Shown here: piece after piece, positions 44,614 to 53,346 of the stretch
How the letters are laid out: every line of letters starts with the position of its first letter
Position numbering within the stretch: the first letter of the stretch is position 1
DNA from: Arthrobacter humicola
GTDB lineage: Bacteria > Actinomycetota > Actinomycetes > Actinomycetales > Micrococcaceae
Assembly (NCBI RefSeq): GCF_022803015.1
Contig: NZ_JAFKON010000008.1
Coordinates: forward strand, 204,880 to 268,879
Direction of reading: 5' to 3'
DNA: 64,000 bases
Notes under the pieces: model-generated
Told to the model about the DNA's origin: nothing
The model's input: the letters and a program-made list of their open reading frames with translations, nothing else
Databases searched by the model: none
Translations under genes and position numbers: made by a program

Positions 44614-45315
44614 ATGAGCACCACGAACGTCTTTTCCAGTAAGGGCAGTCTCGCGTACAACGAACTCCGCCAGCTGATCCTCTCCGGTGGCCTTGCCCCC
44701 GGCTCGCGCATCTCCCAGTACGAGCTGGCCGACAACATGCAAATGAGCATCACCCCCCTGCGAGAAGCGATCCGCCGGCTCTCAAGTGAGGGCCTGATCA
44801 TCATGGACACCCACCGGGATTCCAGGGTGGCAACCATGAGCGCCTCCGAGGCACGGGAACTCCTTGAAGTCCGTCTCTCACTCGAACCATCGGCAACAGA
44901 ACTGGCAGCCTCCCGCCGGACTGACGCCGATATAGCAGCAATGCGCGCAGCCGCCGGGAAGCTCCTGCCTGTCACGCGGGTCTGGGGCGAGGAAGCGATC
45001 ACAGTTCACCGGGAATTCCACCGGGCCGTCTACGCCGCCTCGCACAACGACGTCATGATCAAGCTCCTTGATGACCTGTGGGACAAATCCGACCGCTACC
45101 GCCGCATCGGTCTCGAACTCCCCTCCGGGGATGAGCCCCGCACGATCGACCTGAACCAGCACCACCAGATCCTTGAGCTCGTCATTGCCGGGGATGGCGC
45201 CGGTGCGGCCGAACTCGCCCGCACCCACATCGCCAACAGCCTGACAGCCTCAGTAACCGGAGCCCTGGAGGAACGCGAGAACGTCCAATCGACGCCCCTG
45301 GAGAAAACCGCCTAG
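44614..45315 (+). CDS. GntR-family regulator (FCD/FadR subfamily) of the tartrate cluster
   Basis: 233 aa from ATG 44614, with GGAGCGG close upstream. The winged helix has LAYNELRQLILSGGLAPGSRI and MSITPLREAIRRLSSEGLI. The C-terminal FCD domain binds a ligand and a metal, with ligand residues around EVRLSLEPSA, EFHRAVYAAS and NQHHQILELV. The divergent tartrate operon and three matching operators make it the local repressor, released by tartrate or a product. A longer form from 44548 is possible but would place the operator over the start codon. Confidence 0.93.
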   Translation: MSTTNVFSSKGSLAYNELRQLILSGGLAPGSRISQYELADNMQMSITPLREAIRRLSSEGLIIMDTHRDSRVATMSASEARELLEVRLSLEPSATELAASRRTDADIAAMRAAAGKLLPVTRVWGEEAITVHREFHRAVYAASHNDVMIKLLDDLWDKSDRYRRIGLELPSGDEPRTIDLNQHHQILELVIAGDGAGAAELARTHIANSLTASVTGALEERENVQSTPLEKTA

Positions 45316-45398
45316 TATCCGCCGGCTTCCCTCCGGTCGTCAGGAGCCGTTCGCGGGCGGGTCATATGGGAATCAGAGAGCACCTGCATAACGGCTTT

Positions 45399-45680
45399 CT
45401 ATGGTTGCCCGCCAGACGACAGGCTCGATCTGATTTCTTCCGCGTGAGCAGCAATAATCCGGCGCCGTTCGCGAGTGAACCCTTTGACTTGCATGTCCAG
45501 GATTACCCGGCAGGACAATTCATCCAGCTCCAACAGTTCCATCAGACGACGGATCGCTTCGTCTAGGTCCTCTGAATCCTCGACCACGTGGAAGACATCC
45601 TCCCGCCGACCCATCGCCGTCACGAGGGCGTCCACGACTCTCAGAGTGTCCTCAGCACGCCTCCGCTGCTCCGCATTCAT
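45399..45680 (-). CDS. Small GyrA-like protein (stand-alone tower/coiled-coil segment)
   Basis: 93 aa, not a full gyrase. TLRVVDALVTAMGRREDVFHV and then LMELLELDELSCRVILDMQVK and FTRERRRIIAAHAEEI parallel the part of GyrA/ParC that follows the winged helix, where gyrase A has a similar ILDMQLRRL. There is no catalytic Tyr and no C-terminal pinwheel. The ATG at 45680 is the first of a good reading frame. It may be a remnant, an interaction module, or a decoy that binds topoisomerase. The neighbours do not explain it. Confidence 0.65.
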   Translation of the reverse strand: MNAEQRRRAEDTLRVVDALVTAMGRREDVFHVVEDSEDLDEAIRRLMELLELDELSCRVILDMQVKGFTRERRRIIAAHAEEIRSSLSSGGQP

Positions 45681-45842
45681 GGTGCGATTCTTCCATGCAC
45701 GACTATTGCCGGAGGAGGGGACCGCCGAGGGCGGCGCCGAGCACATGATGTGCATGGGAAACGCCGTCATCTACTTCGCAATCACCGCAGGTGAAGCGAT
45801 CCCGTTCCGAGGCCACGTCAGATCGTGGACCAGGTCGGCTAC

Positions 45843-46982
45843 CTAGTGGACGATTCTCATCTCGTGCGAGGTCTGATTGAGTCGCCGTCCGCCGTCGGGA
45901 ACGACCGTCACAATGTCCTCGATCCGTACGCCGAACCTGCCCGGCAGGTAGATTCCGGGTTCGATCGAGAAGCACATGCCGGGCTGGAGGATCTGGGTTT
46001 CGCCCTCCACCATGTACGGCGGCTCGTGAGTCGTCAGCCCGATTCCGTGCCCGACGCGGTGAATGAAGTAGTCGCCGTAGCCGGCTTCAGTGATCACCGC
46101 CCGGGCCACGCGATCAATTTCCTGGCACTCGACGCCTGGCCGCACAGCCTCGAACCCGGCCTGCTGCGCGAGTCTGACGACGTCGTGAACCTCGCGCTCC
46201 TCAGCGGTGGGCTCGCCGACGTGCACGGTCCGCGTCGTGTCTGATCCGTAGCCGTGTTTGAGGCCGCCGAAGTCGAGCACCACCATGTCTCCGTCCTCGA
46301 TGATCCGCGGGCCGATCTCGTGGTGAGGGTTGGCTCCATTCGGACCCGAACCGACGACGGTGAAGTCCACCTGCGAATGACCGAACTGGCGAAGCAGGTC
46401 GGCGAGATCAGAACCGACGTCGGTCTCGCTGCGCCCAGCGAACCGCACGGTGACGATCTCCTCGTACGCCTGGTCTGCAGCCGCGCCGGCCGCCGCCAGC
46501 CGCTCGATCTCGTCGTCATCCTTGATCGCCCGAAGCATCGGCAGGGCGGTCGTCATCGAGACGTAGGACGACTTGGGCAGTCGATCCTGCAGGCCGAGGA
46601 GGTGCATGGCCCAGGCCGAGTCAGAGACGGCATAACGTCCGGTGCCGGCCATCAGCGTGGCAGATTCCGTGTAGGGGTCGCTCCCGTCAGTCCAGTCGGT
46701 GATCCGCAGATTCGAGGCGCCGGCGGCCGCTTCCGCGTCGGGCCTCTCGAGCCTCGGAACGATCATGGCGGGCTCCGCGTCGACGGGGATCACGAGCATG
46801 GTGATGCGTTCAGTGATGGCCACGGGTGCATACCCGGTGAGGTACAGCAGGTCCGGTCCGGGAGTGACCAGGATGCCGTCGAGCCCGGCATCCTGGGCGG
46901 CGTGGGCTGCTCGCCGCAACCGCTCGGCGAAGTCATCGGCGGTGAACGGAGCCGGCTCGGAAAGGCCGCGATGATCACTCAT
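45843..46982 (-). CDS. M24-family metallopeptidase (Xaa-Pro aminopeptidase-like)
   Basis: 379 aa. The creatinase-type N-terminal domain precedes the pita-bread fold. The metal ligands are present: Asp in VVLDFGGL, Asp in GSDTTRTV, His in HRVGHGIGL, Glu in SIEPGIYL and Glu in VRIEDIV. It cleaves X-Pro or dipeptide substrates. ATG at 46982 is the shortest plausible start; two others lie 9 and 36 bases upstream. It lies behind the ABC operon and in front of the GyrA-like gene, with no obvious functional link. Confidence 0.9.
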   Translation of the reverse strand: MSDHRGLSEPAPFTADDFAERLRRAAHAAQDAGLDGILVTPGPDLLYLTGYAPVAITERITMLVIPVDAEPAMIVPRLERPDAEAAAGASNLRITDWTDGSDPYTESATLMAGTGRYAVSDSAWAMHLLGLQDRLPKSSYVSMTTALPMLRAIKDDDEIERLAAAGAAADQAYEEIVTVRFAGRSETDVGSDLADLLRQFGHSQVDFTVVGSGPNGANPHHEIGPRIIEDGDMVVLDFGGLKHGYGSDTTRTVHVGEPTAEEREVHDVVRLAQQAGFEAVRPGVECQEIDRVARAVITEAGYGDYFIHRVGHGIGLTTHEPPYMVEGETQILQPGMCFSIEPGIYLPGRFGVRIEDIVTVVPDGGRRLNQTSHEMRIVH

Positions 46983-47112
46983 GGTTCGCATTCTCGTGCG
47001 CGGGACATCCCTGGTCAACCCATCGCCCGGACAGCCGCTGCAGTCACTCTGGAATCACCCGTCGCGGGTGAGCCTTCGGGGCACAGTGGCTTCAGGACGC
47101 CGAATCTCGACG

Positions 47113-48297
47113 TTAGGGCTGCTCATCCATCGGAAAGGCGACGGCCTCGCCCACCACGCGAAGCCGCAGCTCCGTGCCGGGGCGGGCGATCGAGGCGTTC
47201 CAGTGCCGGATCGTGATGATTTCCCCGCCGCCGGGGTAGCGGTGGTCCGGGATGGCGCCGGCGGCAAGGACCGGCGGGACGGGGAGTTGGAGCCGCACTG
47301 TGGTTTCGGGGCCGAAGTAGTCCGTGTCCACCACCGTGCCGCGGATGGGGCCGTCCTCGGAAATGCGGATCTGCTCGGGCCGCAGCATCAGCTGGACCCG
47401 GCCCTGGGCCGGCGGGCGGCGCACGGGGATCCCGCCGAGCGAACACGTGGCCAGGGAGCCTTCCATCCAGGCATCCAGGATCACGGCGTCGCCCAGGAAC
47501 TCGGCGGTGGCGCGGTCAGCCGGGCGCGTGTAGACGACGAACGGGTTGCCGATCTGGGCCAGCTTGCCGCCGCGCATCACGGCCACCTGGTCGGCGAAGG
47601 ACAGCGCCTCGGCCTGGTCATGCGTGACGAGGATCGTGGTGACGCCGGCGTCCTTCAGGACCTGGGCCACGGCGCGGCGGGTGGCCACCCGCAGGCCGGC
47701 GTCCAGGGCGGAGAAGGGCTCGTCCAGCAGCATGAGCGCGGGCTTGCGGGCCAGCGCCCGGGCCAGGGCAACCCGCTGCTGCTGGCCGCCGGAGAGCTGG
47801 TGCGGGCGGCGCTTGGCCATGGCCGGGTCCAGGGAGACCATTTCCAGCAGCTCGCCCACCCGCGACTTGACGCCGCGGCGCCCGCCGGGCAGTTGGGTGG
47901 CGTCCAGGCCGAAGGAGATGTTCTGCCCGACCGTCAGGTGCGGGAACAGGGCGCCGTCCTGGGCGACGTAGCCGACGTGCCGCTTGTGGGCGGGGACCCA
48001 GGCGTTCTCCCCGGCCACCTTGCTCCCGTTGAGCGAGATGCTGCCGGTGTCCGGGTGCTCGAAGCCGGCAATCAGGCGAAGGAGCGTGGTCTTGCCGGAG
48101 CCGGAGGGTCCCACGATCGCCGTCGTTCCGCCCTTGGCGACGGAGAGGTTGACGCCTTTGAGGACGGCCTGGGGCCCAAAGTTCTTGGTGACCGCGTCGA
48201 TTTCCAGGTGGCTGTTGGTGCTGGTGGCCACGGAAGCCGCGACCCGCGGCTCGGGGAGGCGCGAGGGGGCCTCACGCGACGGGTAAACATCGGTCAC
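47113..48297 (-). CDS. Iron(III) ABC transporter ATP-binding protein, FbpC type
   Basis: 394 aa. Walker A GPSGSGKTT, signature LSGGQQQR, Walker B LMLLDEPFSALD and switch His in VTHDQAEAL. The C-terminal ~120 residues form a TOBE-like regulatory region (LMLRPEQIRISEDG). GTG at 48297 overlaps the permease stop by four bases (GTGA), so the two are coupled. An N-terminal extension of about 25 residues precedes the domain. It powers the importer at 48294-50959. Confidence 0.92.
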   Translation of the reverse strand: MTDVYPSREAPSRLPEPRVAASVATSTNSHLEIDAVTKNFGPQAVLKGVNLSVAKGGTTAIVGPSGSGKTTLLRLIAGFEHPDTGSISLNGSKVAGENAWVPAHKRHVGYVAQDGALFPHLTVGQNISFGLDATQLPGGRRGVKSRVGELLEMVSLDPAMAKRRPHQLSGGQQQRVALARALARKPALMLLDEPFSALDAGLRVATRRAVAQVLKDAGVTTILVTHDQAEALSFADQVAVMRGGKLAQIGNPFVVYTRPADRATAEFLGDAVILDAWMEGSLATCSLGGIPVRRPPAQGRVQLMLRPEQIRISEDGPIRGTVVDTDYFGPETTVRLQLPVPPVLAAGAIPDHRYPGGGEIITIRHWNASIARPGTELRLRVVGEAVAFPMDEQP

Positions 48298-49898
48298 TGT
48301 CCGGCTACTTTCTTGGACTGCTGGAAGAGGAGATAGGTCATGGGCGCGGAGATCAGGATCATCAGCAGCGCATAGGGGGCGGCGCCAGCGTAGTCGATCT
48401 CGCTGCTCTTGCTCCAGAACTCGGTGGCGAGGGTGCGGGTCCCGTTGGGCGAGAGCAGGAGGGTGGCGGTGAGCTCGTTGACAATCCCCAGGAACACCAG
48501 GGCGGCGCCGCCAGCCGCGGCGGGGGCCGTGAGCCGCAGCGTCACGCGCAGGAAGGCCAGCAGCGGCGGCTTGCCGAGCACCTGGGCGGCCTCGTCGAGT
48601 TCCTTCGGTGCCTGGGACAGCCCCGAGCGGATGTTCACGAGGGCCCGGGGGAGGAACAGCAGCACGTAGGCCGCGATGAGCAGCGCTGAGGTCTGGTACA
48701 TGCTGGGAACCATCCGGATGCTCACGGTCACGAAGGCCAGGCCCACCACAATCCCGGGCATGGAGCTGGTGATGTAGTTGGACAGCTCCAGGGACTTGCT
48801 GAACCAGCCGGGACGCCGCACGGCCAGGTACGCCATGGGGAACGCGACCACGGTGGTGGCGACGGCCGCCGCGAGGCCGTAGGCCAAGGTCTGCAGGAGG
48901 GCCGGCATGAATTCCTCGGCAGCCCAGATTTCCGGGCCGCCGGCGACGATCCAGCGCAGCACAAACGTCAGCGGCAGCCCGAACGCCAGCCCGGTGAGGG
49001 CGATCAGGGACAGCTGGGCGGGGAGCTGGTAGGCGTGCAGGGGCAGGCGCAAGGCGCGCGCCTGGGCTCCGGAGCCGATCCTGGCGTACCGGGCGCTGCC
49101 GCGGCTGCGGACCTCCACGAGCAGCAGGATGAGGCAGAGGAACACCAGGACGCTGGCCAGCATGTTCCCGGCGGTGCCATTGAACGTGGACTGGTACTGG
49201 ACCATGATCGCGGTGGTGAAGGTGTCGAAGCGGATCATCGCGAAGGCCCCGTATTCGGCCAGCAGGTGCAGCGCGACCAGCAGCCCGCCGCCGGTCATGG
49301 CGATGCGCAGCTGCGGGAGCACCACGCGGAAGAACGCGCGCCAGGCGCCGAGGCCGAGGGAGGCGGCGGACTGTTCGATCGCCGGGTCCAGGCGGCTGAG
49401 CGTCGCGGCGGCCGGGATGTACACGAGCGGGAAATAGGACAGGGTGGCGATCAGGACCCCGGACCACAGCCCGCCAAGGGACGGCACCGCGGAAACCCAC
49501 GCGTAGCTGTTGACGAAGGCGGGGATGGCCAGCGGGGCGGCGAGCAGCACGGCCCACCACTTGCGGCCCACAAGGGACGTGCGTTCGACGAGCCACGCGC
49601 CGCCGACGCCCAGGACGAGGCACAGCGGCACCGTCACCACGGTCAGCAGCACCGTGTTCAGCAGGAGTTCGCCCACGCGCGGGCGGAAGATCAGGGCCAT
49701 TGCGGTGTCCCAGCCGGTGGAGGCTGTCATGAAGACCACGTAGGCCAAGGGCACCAGGGAAAACAGGGCGATGAGGACCGCGATGATGGACACGACAGAG
49801 ACGCCGAAAGGCGGGCGGGGGCGTTTACCCCTGCCCGCCGTCGTCGTGTCAGTCGTCAAATCCCCAGAGGGACCGGGGACCGCCAGCTTGTTAGTCAC
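48294..49898 (-). CDS. Iron(III) ABC transporter permease, FbpB type
   Basis: 534 aa with two tandem permease units, each about six helices. EAA-like loops are EQSAASLGLGAWRAFFRVVLP and APKELDEAAQVLGKPPLLAFL. This doubled arrangement is typical of ferric-iron (Fbp/Sfu) permeases. GTG at 49898 lies five bases past the binding-protein stop. A Thr/Gly-rich N-terminal extension precedes helix 1. Confidence 0.92.
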   Translation of the reverse strand: MTNKLAVPGPSGDLTTDTTTAGRGKRPRPPFGVSVVSIIAVLIALFSLVPLAYVVFMTASTGWDTAMALIFRPRVGELLLNTVLLTVVTVPLCLVLGVGGAWLVERTSLVGRKWWAVLLAAPLAIPAFVNSYAWVSAVPSLGGLWSGVLIATLSYFPLVYIPAAATLSRLDPAIEQSAASLGLGAWRAFFRVVLPQLRIAMTGGGLLVALHLLAEYGAFAMIRFDTFTTAIMVQYQSTFNGTAGNMLASVLVFLCLILLLVEVRSRGSARYARIGSGAQARALRLPLHAYQLPAQLSLIALTGLAFGLPLTFVLRWIVAGGPEIWAAEEFMPALLQTLAYGLAAAVATTVVAFPMAYLAVRRPGWFSKSLELSNYITSSMPGIVVGLAFVTVSIRMVPSMYQTSALLIAAYVLLFLPRALVNIRSGLSQAPKELDEAAQVLGKPPLLAFLRVTLRLTAPAAAGGAALVFLGIVNELTATLLLSPNGTRTLATEFWSKSSEIDYAGAAPYALLMILISAPMTYLLFQQSKKVAGQ

Positions 49899-49903
49899 TG
49901 CGG

Positions 49904-50959
49904 CTACAGCAGTCCTGCCTGGGTCATCAGCTCGGTGACCTTGGCGGAATTGAGTTTGGCGGGATCCACGGTGGGGGCCTGCAACTCCTTGAGCGGAACC
50001 AGCTTGTCGTTGGACGGGACGTCCGAGCCGACAGCGTATTCGAAGGAGGTGCCCTTCTGGAGCACTTCCTGGCCCTTCTTGCCGGTGATGAACTTCAGGA
50101 AGGACTGGGCCGCTGCGGCGTTCTTGGAAGACTTCAGCACGCCGCCGCCGGAGATGGAGACGAAGGCGCCCGGGTCCTGGTTCTTGAAGTAGAACGGCGT
50201 GACGTTGTTGGAGTTCTCGCCGGTCTTGGCCTGGTCGCCGTAGTAGTAGTAGTGGTAGATGAGGGCGGAGTCGACTTCGCCGGCGTTGACGGCCTTCATG
50301 GCCGTGCTGTTGCCCTTGTACGGCTTGGAGTTTTCCTTCATGCCCTTGAGCCAGGCCTCAGTGGCGGCTTCGCCCTTGAGTTCCAGCAGGGCCGAGACGA
50401 TCGCCTGGAAGTCGGCGCCCGACGGCGAGGCAGCCCACTTGCCCTTCCACTCGGGGTTGGCCAGGTCCAGCATGGACTTGGGCAGCTTGTCGGCGCTGAT
50501 CTTGTTCTTGTCGTAGACCAGGACGGTGGAGCGGGCCGCGATGCCGGTCCACTTGTTGGTGGAGGGGCGGAATTCGGCGGGGACCTGGTCCACGGTGGCC
50601 TTGTCCACATCCGCAAAGAGGCCGGCGTTTTCCACCTGGGCCATGGCGGGGGAGTTCTCGGTGAGGAAGACGTCCGCCGGTGAGGCCTGGCCTTCCTGCA
50701 CGATCTGGTTGGACATCTCGGTGTCGTCGCCCTGGCGCACAGTCACCTTGATGCCGGTCTCGGCGGTGAAGGCGTCGATCCACTCTTTGGTCAGGGATTC
50801 GTGCTGGGCGTTATAGACCGTGATCTCACCGGCGGAGGAGCCGTTGGCGGCGGTGCTGCTGCCGGCCGTGGCGGAGGAACCGGAGCCGCAGGCGGCCAGG
50901 CCCAGGGCGGCAGTGGCGGCCAGGGCGATGCCCGCCAGCGCGTTGGTGCGGATCTTCAT
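49904..50959 (-). CDS. Iron(III)-binding lipoprotein, FbpA/FutA type
   Basis: 351 aa. The signal peptide ends in the lipobox LAACG (Cys24). The mature protein has a Ser/Ala-rich linker, then EITVYNAQHESLTKEWIDAF and the family core. HYYYYGD carries the Tyr residues that ligate ferric iron in this family. It captures ferric iron at the cell surface. It is the first gene of a three-gene operon with an IdeR box 84 bases upstream. ATG at 50959. Confidence 0.94.
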   Translation of the reverse strand: MKIRTNALAGIALAATAALGLAACGSGSSATAGSSTAANGSSAGEITVYNAQHESLTKEWIDAFTAETGIKVTVRQGDDTEMSNQIVQEGQASPADVFLTENSPAMAQVENAGLFADVDKATVDQVPAEFRPSTNKWTGIAARSTVLVYDKNKISADKLPKSMLDLANPEWKGKWAASPSGADFQAIVSALLELKGEAATEAWLKGMKENSKPYKGNSTAMKAVNAGEVDSALIYHYYYYGDQAKTGENSNNVTPFYFKNQDPGAFVSISGGGVLKSSKNAAAAQSFLKFITGKKGQEVLQKGTSFEYAVGSDVPSNDKLVPLKELQAPTVDPAKLNSAKVTELMTQAGLL

Positions 50960-51042
50960 GGGGCTACTTTCTACAAGGAAGTCGTCGTAGTGCCCTGCCC
51001 CCCGTGAGCGGGGAAGTTAGGGCATGCTCGCTAAGAAAGACT

Positions 51043-51061
51043 GTAGGTTAGCCAAACCTAA
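51043..51061. promoter_or_regulatory. IdeR/DtxR iron box
   Basis: The sequence TAGGTTAGCCAAACCTAA with one base before it matches 17 of 19 positions of the DtxR/IdeR consensus (TTAGGTTAGSCTAACCTAA). It lies upstream of the iron-binding lipoprotein gene. Under iron sufficiency the regulator should bind and repress the importer. A divergent short reading frame on the other side is not supported. Confidence 0.92.
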
Positions 51062-51112
51062 GCGACCAACCTGAGGCTGGTTTAAGTGATGAGGATCACA
51101 TCAATTACGATA

Positions 51113-52330
51113 CTATTGCGTGACGTAATTGTCGCCGGGTTGTGGGGCGGACGCCTGCGCGATCGAGGCGGCCGCCTCGAGCACCATCCAGGCCTGCAGC
51201 TGCGTGGAGAGTTCGACGGCGGCCCCTTCCGGGTAGCTGCGGCGTGCCGGCGCGTCGGTGCGGTCGGAGAAGACCAGATGGCTGCCGCGGCGCGCGAGGC
51301 GGTCGTGCGGAGGGAGGATCCGGCGGCCCTCCCAGAGGGCCTCGGCCGTATCGTTCACAAGCGCCGCCGCCGTGGCCCGGGTTTCGGCCGGGAGGCGTTC
51401 GTCGACGGCGGCGAGGGCCAGGTAGCGGACGAGGATCCCCGTGAAGAGCCCGCCGTCGCCCGTCCCCTCGCAGCGCAGCACCGCGGCGGTGCGGCCCAGC
51501 AGCGGGGCCGGCTGCGTGAGGTTGCCCGCCACGGCGTCCACCAATGCGGCCGCTCGCCCGAGGTTGGGCTCGCCCCCGAGTTCCAGCAGTGCGCCGAGGA
51601 CGGGCCCTTGGTTGTAGGTGTAGATGGTCTCTTCCAGCACGGCTTCGCCCGTCCCGGAAATCCGGAGGCCGTCACGGTACAGGCCCTGGCCGGGCTCGTA
51701 CAGCCTGGCATCCAGCCAGTCCAGCAGGGACTGCGCCTTGGTCCGGTTGCCGGTCCGCGCGTAATAGAGGGCCACCGGGGCGGTGGCGGGGGTGTTCTTG
51801 AAGTCGCGCTTCGTGCTCCAGAATGTACCGCCGCCCAGATCGTCCGTGGAAGCGGAGTCGAACTGCAGGGTCAGGCTTTGCAGGACCTTGGCGTTGCGCT
51901 CCCGGCCGGTGTGTTTGCGGGTGTCCTCGGCGAGCTTGTCCAGCCGGAGCGTGGCAAGGGCCAGCCAGGCCATGTCGTCGTAGTAGTTGTTGACCACCGT
52001 GAGGAAATTGCGCAGCCGGATGCCCGTGACGAGCCGGGAGGCGAGCCGGCCGGCGCTGGGCCGGTTCTCGCCGTCGAACTTGGTTCCAGGATTCCGGGGG
52101 GACCCCAGTTCCCGGCGGCCGGCGTCCACGAGGCAGTCCAGGTAGTGTGCCTGCCACCAGTAGTGCCAGGGCCGGGACAGGTTCTTCAGCCGGCCCGAGG
52201 GCCGGAGGATCGCGGCGATGTGGGTCCCGGGGAGGAAGAAGAGCCGCTGCCCGAAGAGCCTGGTCACCGAGCGGGCGGCCTCGTCCGCGCGGAAGGACCA
52301 GTTGGGGGCGGAGGCGTCGGCTCGGGTCAT
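51113..52330 (-). CDS. GH76-family glycoside hydrolase (alpha-1,6-mannanase-like)
   Basis: 405 aa. The (alpha/alpha)6 barrel has the catalytic Asp pair in NYYDDMAWLALA, and WSTKRDFKNTPATAPVALYYARTG is another family segment, shown here as WSTKRDFKNTPA. The ATG at 52330 opens at the end of the upstream gap. No signal peptide is evident, so it may be cytosolic or a secretion by other route. It probably acts on an alpha-mannan or related glycan, although the substrate is not certain. Confidence 0.85.
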   Translation of the reverse strand: MTRADASAPNWSFRADEAARSVTRLFGQRLFFLPGTHIAAILRPSGRLKNLSRPWHYWWQAHYLDCLVDAGRRELGSPRNPGTKFDGENRPSAGRLASRLVTGIRLRNFLTVVNNYYDDMAWLALATLRLDKLAEDTRKHTGRERNAKVLQSLTLQFDSASTDDLGGGTFWSTKRDFKNTPATAPVALYYARTGNRTKAQSLLDWLDARLYEPGQGLYRDGLRISGTGEAVLEETIYTYNQGPVLGALLELGGEPNLGRAAALVDAVAGNLTQPAPLLGRTAAVLRCEGTGDGGLFTGILVRYLALAAVDERLPAETRATAAALVNDTAEALWEGRRILPPHDRLARRGSHLVFSDRTDAPARRSYPEGAAVELSTQLQAWMVLEAAASIAQASAPQPGDNYVTQ

Positions 52331-52426
52331 GGCTCAAGCGTAATCGCGGGAGCCCGTCCGGACCGCGACCGTGACTGTGCCCTCGGCGTGTGCGGCCCAA
52401 AGGTGCGCATTGGCCGCATTCCAGTT

Positions 52427-52446
52427 AACATTCACTAACTAATGTT
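52427..52446. promoter_or_regulatory. Operator-like palindrome before the SDR gene
   Basis: AACATT (52427-52432) and AATGTT (52441-52446) are complementary with an eight-base spacer CACTAACT. It lies in an AT-rich dip about 80 bases before the SDR start. TetR-family regulators of fatty-acid and acyl-CoA genes bind such sites. No adjacent regulator is obvious. Confidence 0.5.
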
Positions 52447-52524
52447 CCCCGCGTGCCGCCTCTGCAGGCGCCGCCCGCGTCGAGGCTTCGCAGCCGGGGT
52501 TCGGTTCCACATCAAGGAGGATGG

Positions 52525-53346
52525 ATGGACATCAAGGGTACTGTCGCGCTGATCACGGGCGGGGCCTCCGGTCTCGGAGCGGCCACGGCCAGGCGCCTGT
52601 TCGACGCCGGCGCCTCGGTGGTCCTCGTGGACCTGCCGGGTTCCGCCGGGGACGCCTTTGCCGCCGAACTGACCGCATCCGCCGCTGCCGGCGCCGGAGA
52701 AGCTGCTGCCGGAGGCGGCCGCAGGGCCGTCTTTGTCCCGGCCGACGTCACGGACGAGGCGCAGGTGCAGGCCGCCGTCGACGCCGCCTCAGCCCTCGGC
52801 CCGCTGCGCATCGTGGTCAACTGCGCGGGGATCGCCACCCCCGGCAAGGTCCTGGGCCGCGACGGCGTCCTTCCGCTGGAGGCCTTCAACCGCGTCATCC
52901 AGGTCAACCTCGTGGGCACCTTCAACGTGATCCGCCTCGCCGCGGCCGCCATGGCAGCCACCGAGCCCGCCGCCACGGAACTCGGCGGCCCCGAACGTGG
53001 CGTCATCATCAACACCGCCTCCGTTGCCGCGTTCGACGGGCAGATCGGCCAGCCCGCCTACGCCGCCTCCAAGGGTGCCGTCGCCGCCATGACGCTGCCG
53101 ATTGCCCGCGAACTCGCGCGCTCGCTGATCCGGGTGGTCACCATCGCGCCGGGCATCTTCGAGACTCCCATGATGGCCGGCCTGCCCCAGGAGGCGCAGG
53201 ACTCCCTGGGCCAGCAGGTGCCGCACCCCTCGCGGCTGGGCCGGCCGGCCGAATACGCGAACCTCGCCGCGCACATTGTGGAGAACGCCATGCTCAACGG
53301 CGAGATAATCCGCCTCGACGGTGCCATCCGCATGGGCCCGAAATGA
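52525..53346 (+). CDS. Short-chain dehydrogenase (3-hydroxyacyl-CoA dehydrogenase type 2-like)
   Basis: 273 aa. Nucleotide motif [11 protein letters not shown] motif in VVNCAGIAT, catalytic Ser in NTASVAAF, and Tyr-Lys in YAASKGAV. Cofactor is likely NAD, with an acidic residue in VVLVDLPG after strand 2. AAGGAGG ends four bases before the ATG at 52525. It ends in an ATGA overlap with the acyl-CoA dehydrogenase, so both probably act in one beta-oxidation-like step series. Confidence 0.92.
   Translation: MDIKGTVALITGGASGLGAATARRLFDAGASVVLVDLPGSAGDAFAAELTASAAAGAGEAAAGGGRRAVFVPADVTDEAQVQAAVDAASALGPLRIVVNCAGIATPGKVLGRDGVLPLEAFNRVIQVNLVGTFNVIRLAAAAMAATEPAATELGGPERGVIINTASVAAFDGQIGQPAYAASKGAVAAMTLPIARELARSLIRVVTIAPGIFETPMMAGLPQEAQDSLGQQVPHPSRLGRPAEYANLAAHIVENAMLNGEIIRLDGAIRMGPK

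Noticed and set aside
45703..45842. A short Cys/His-rich reading frame (tail FTCGDCEVDD, then HAHHVLG) between the M24 and GyrA-like genes
   Set aside because: No start codon or ribosome site inside the gap, and the frame would begin within the M24 gene. It could be a remnant but cannot be supported.
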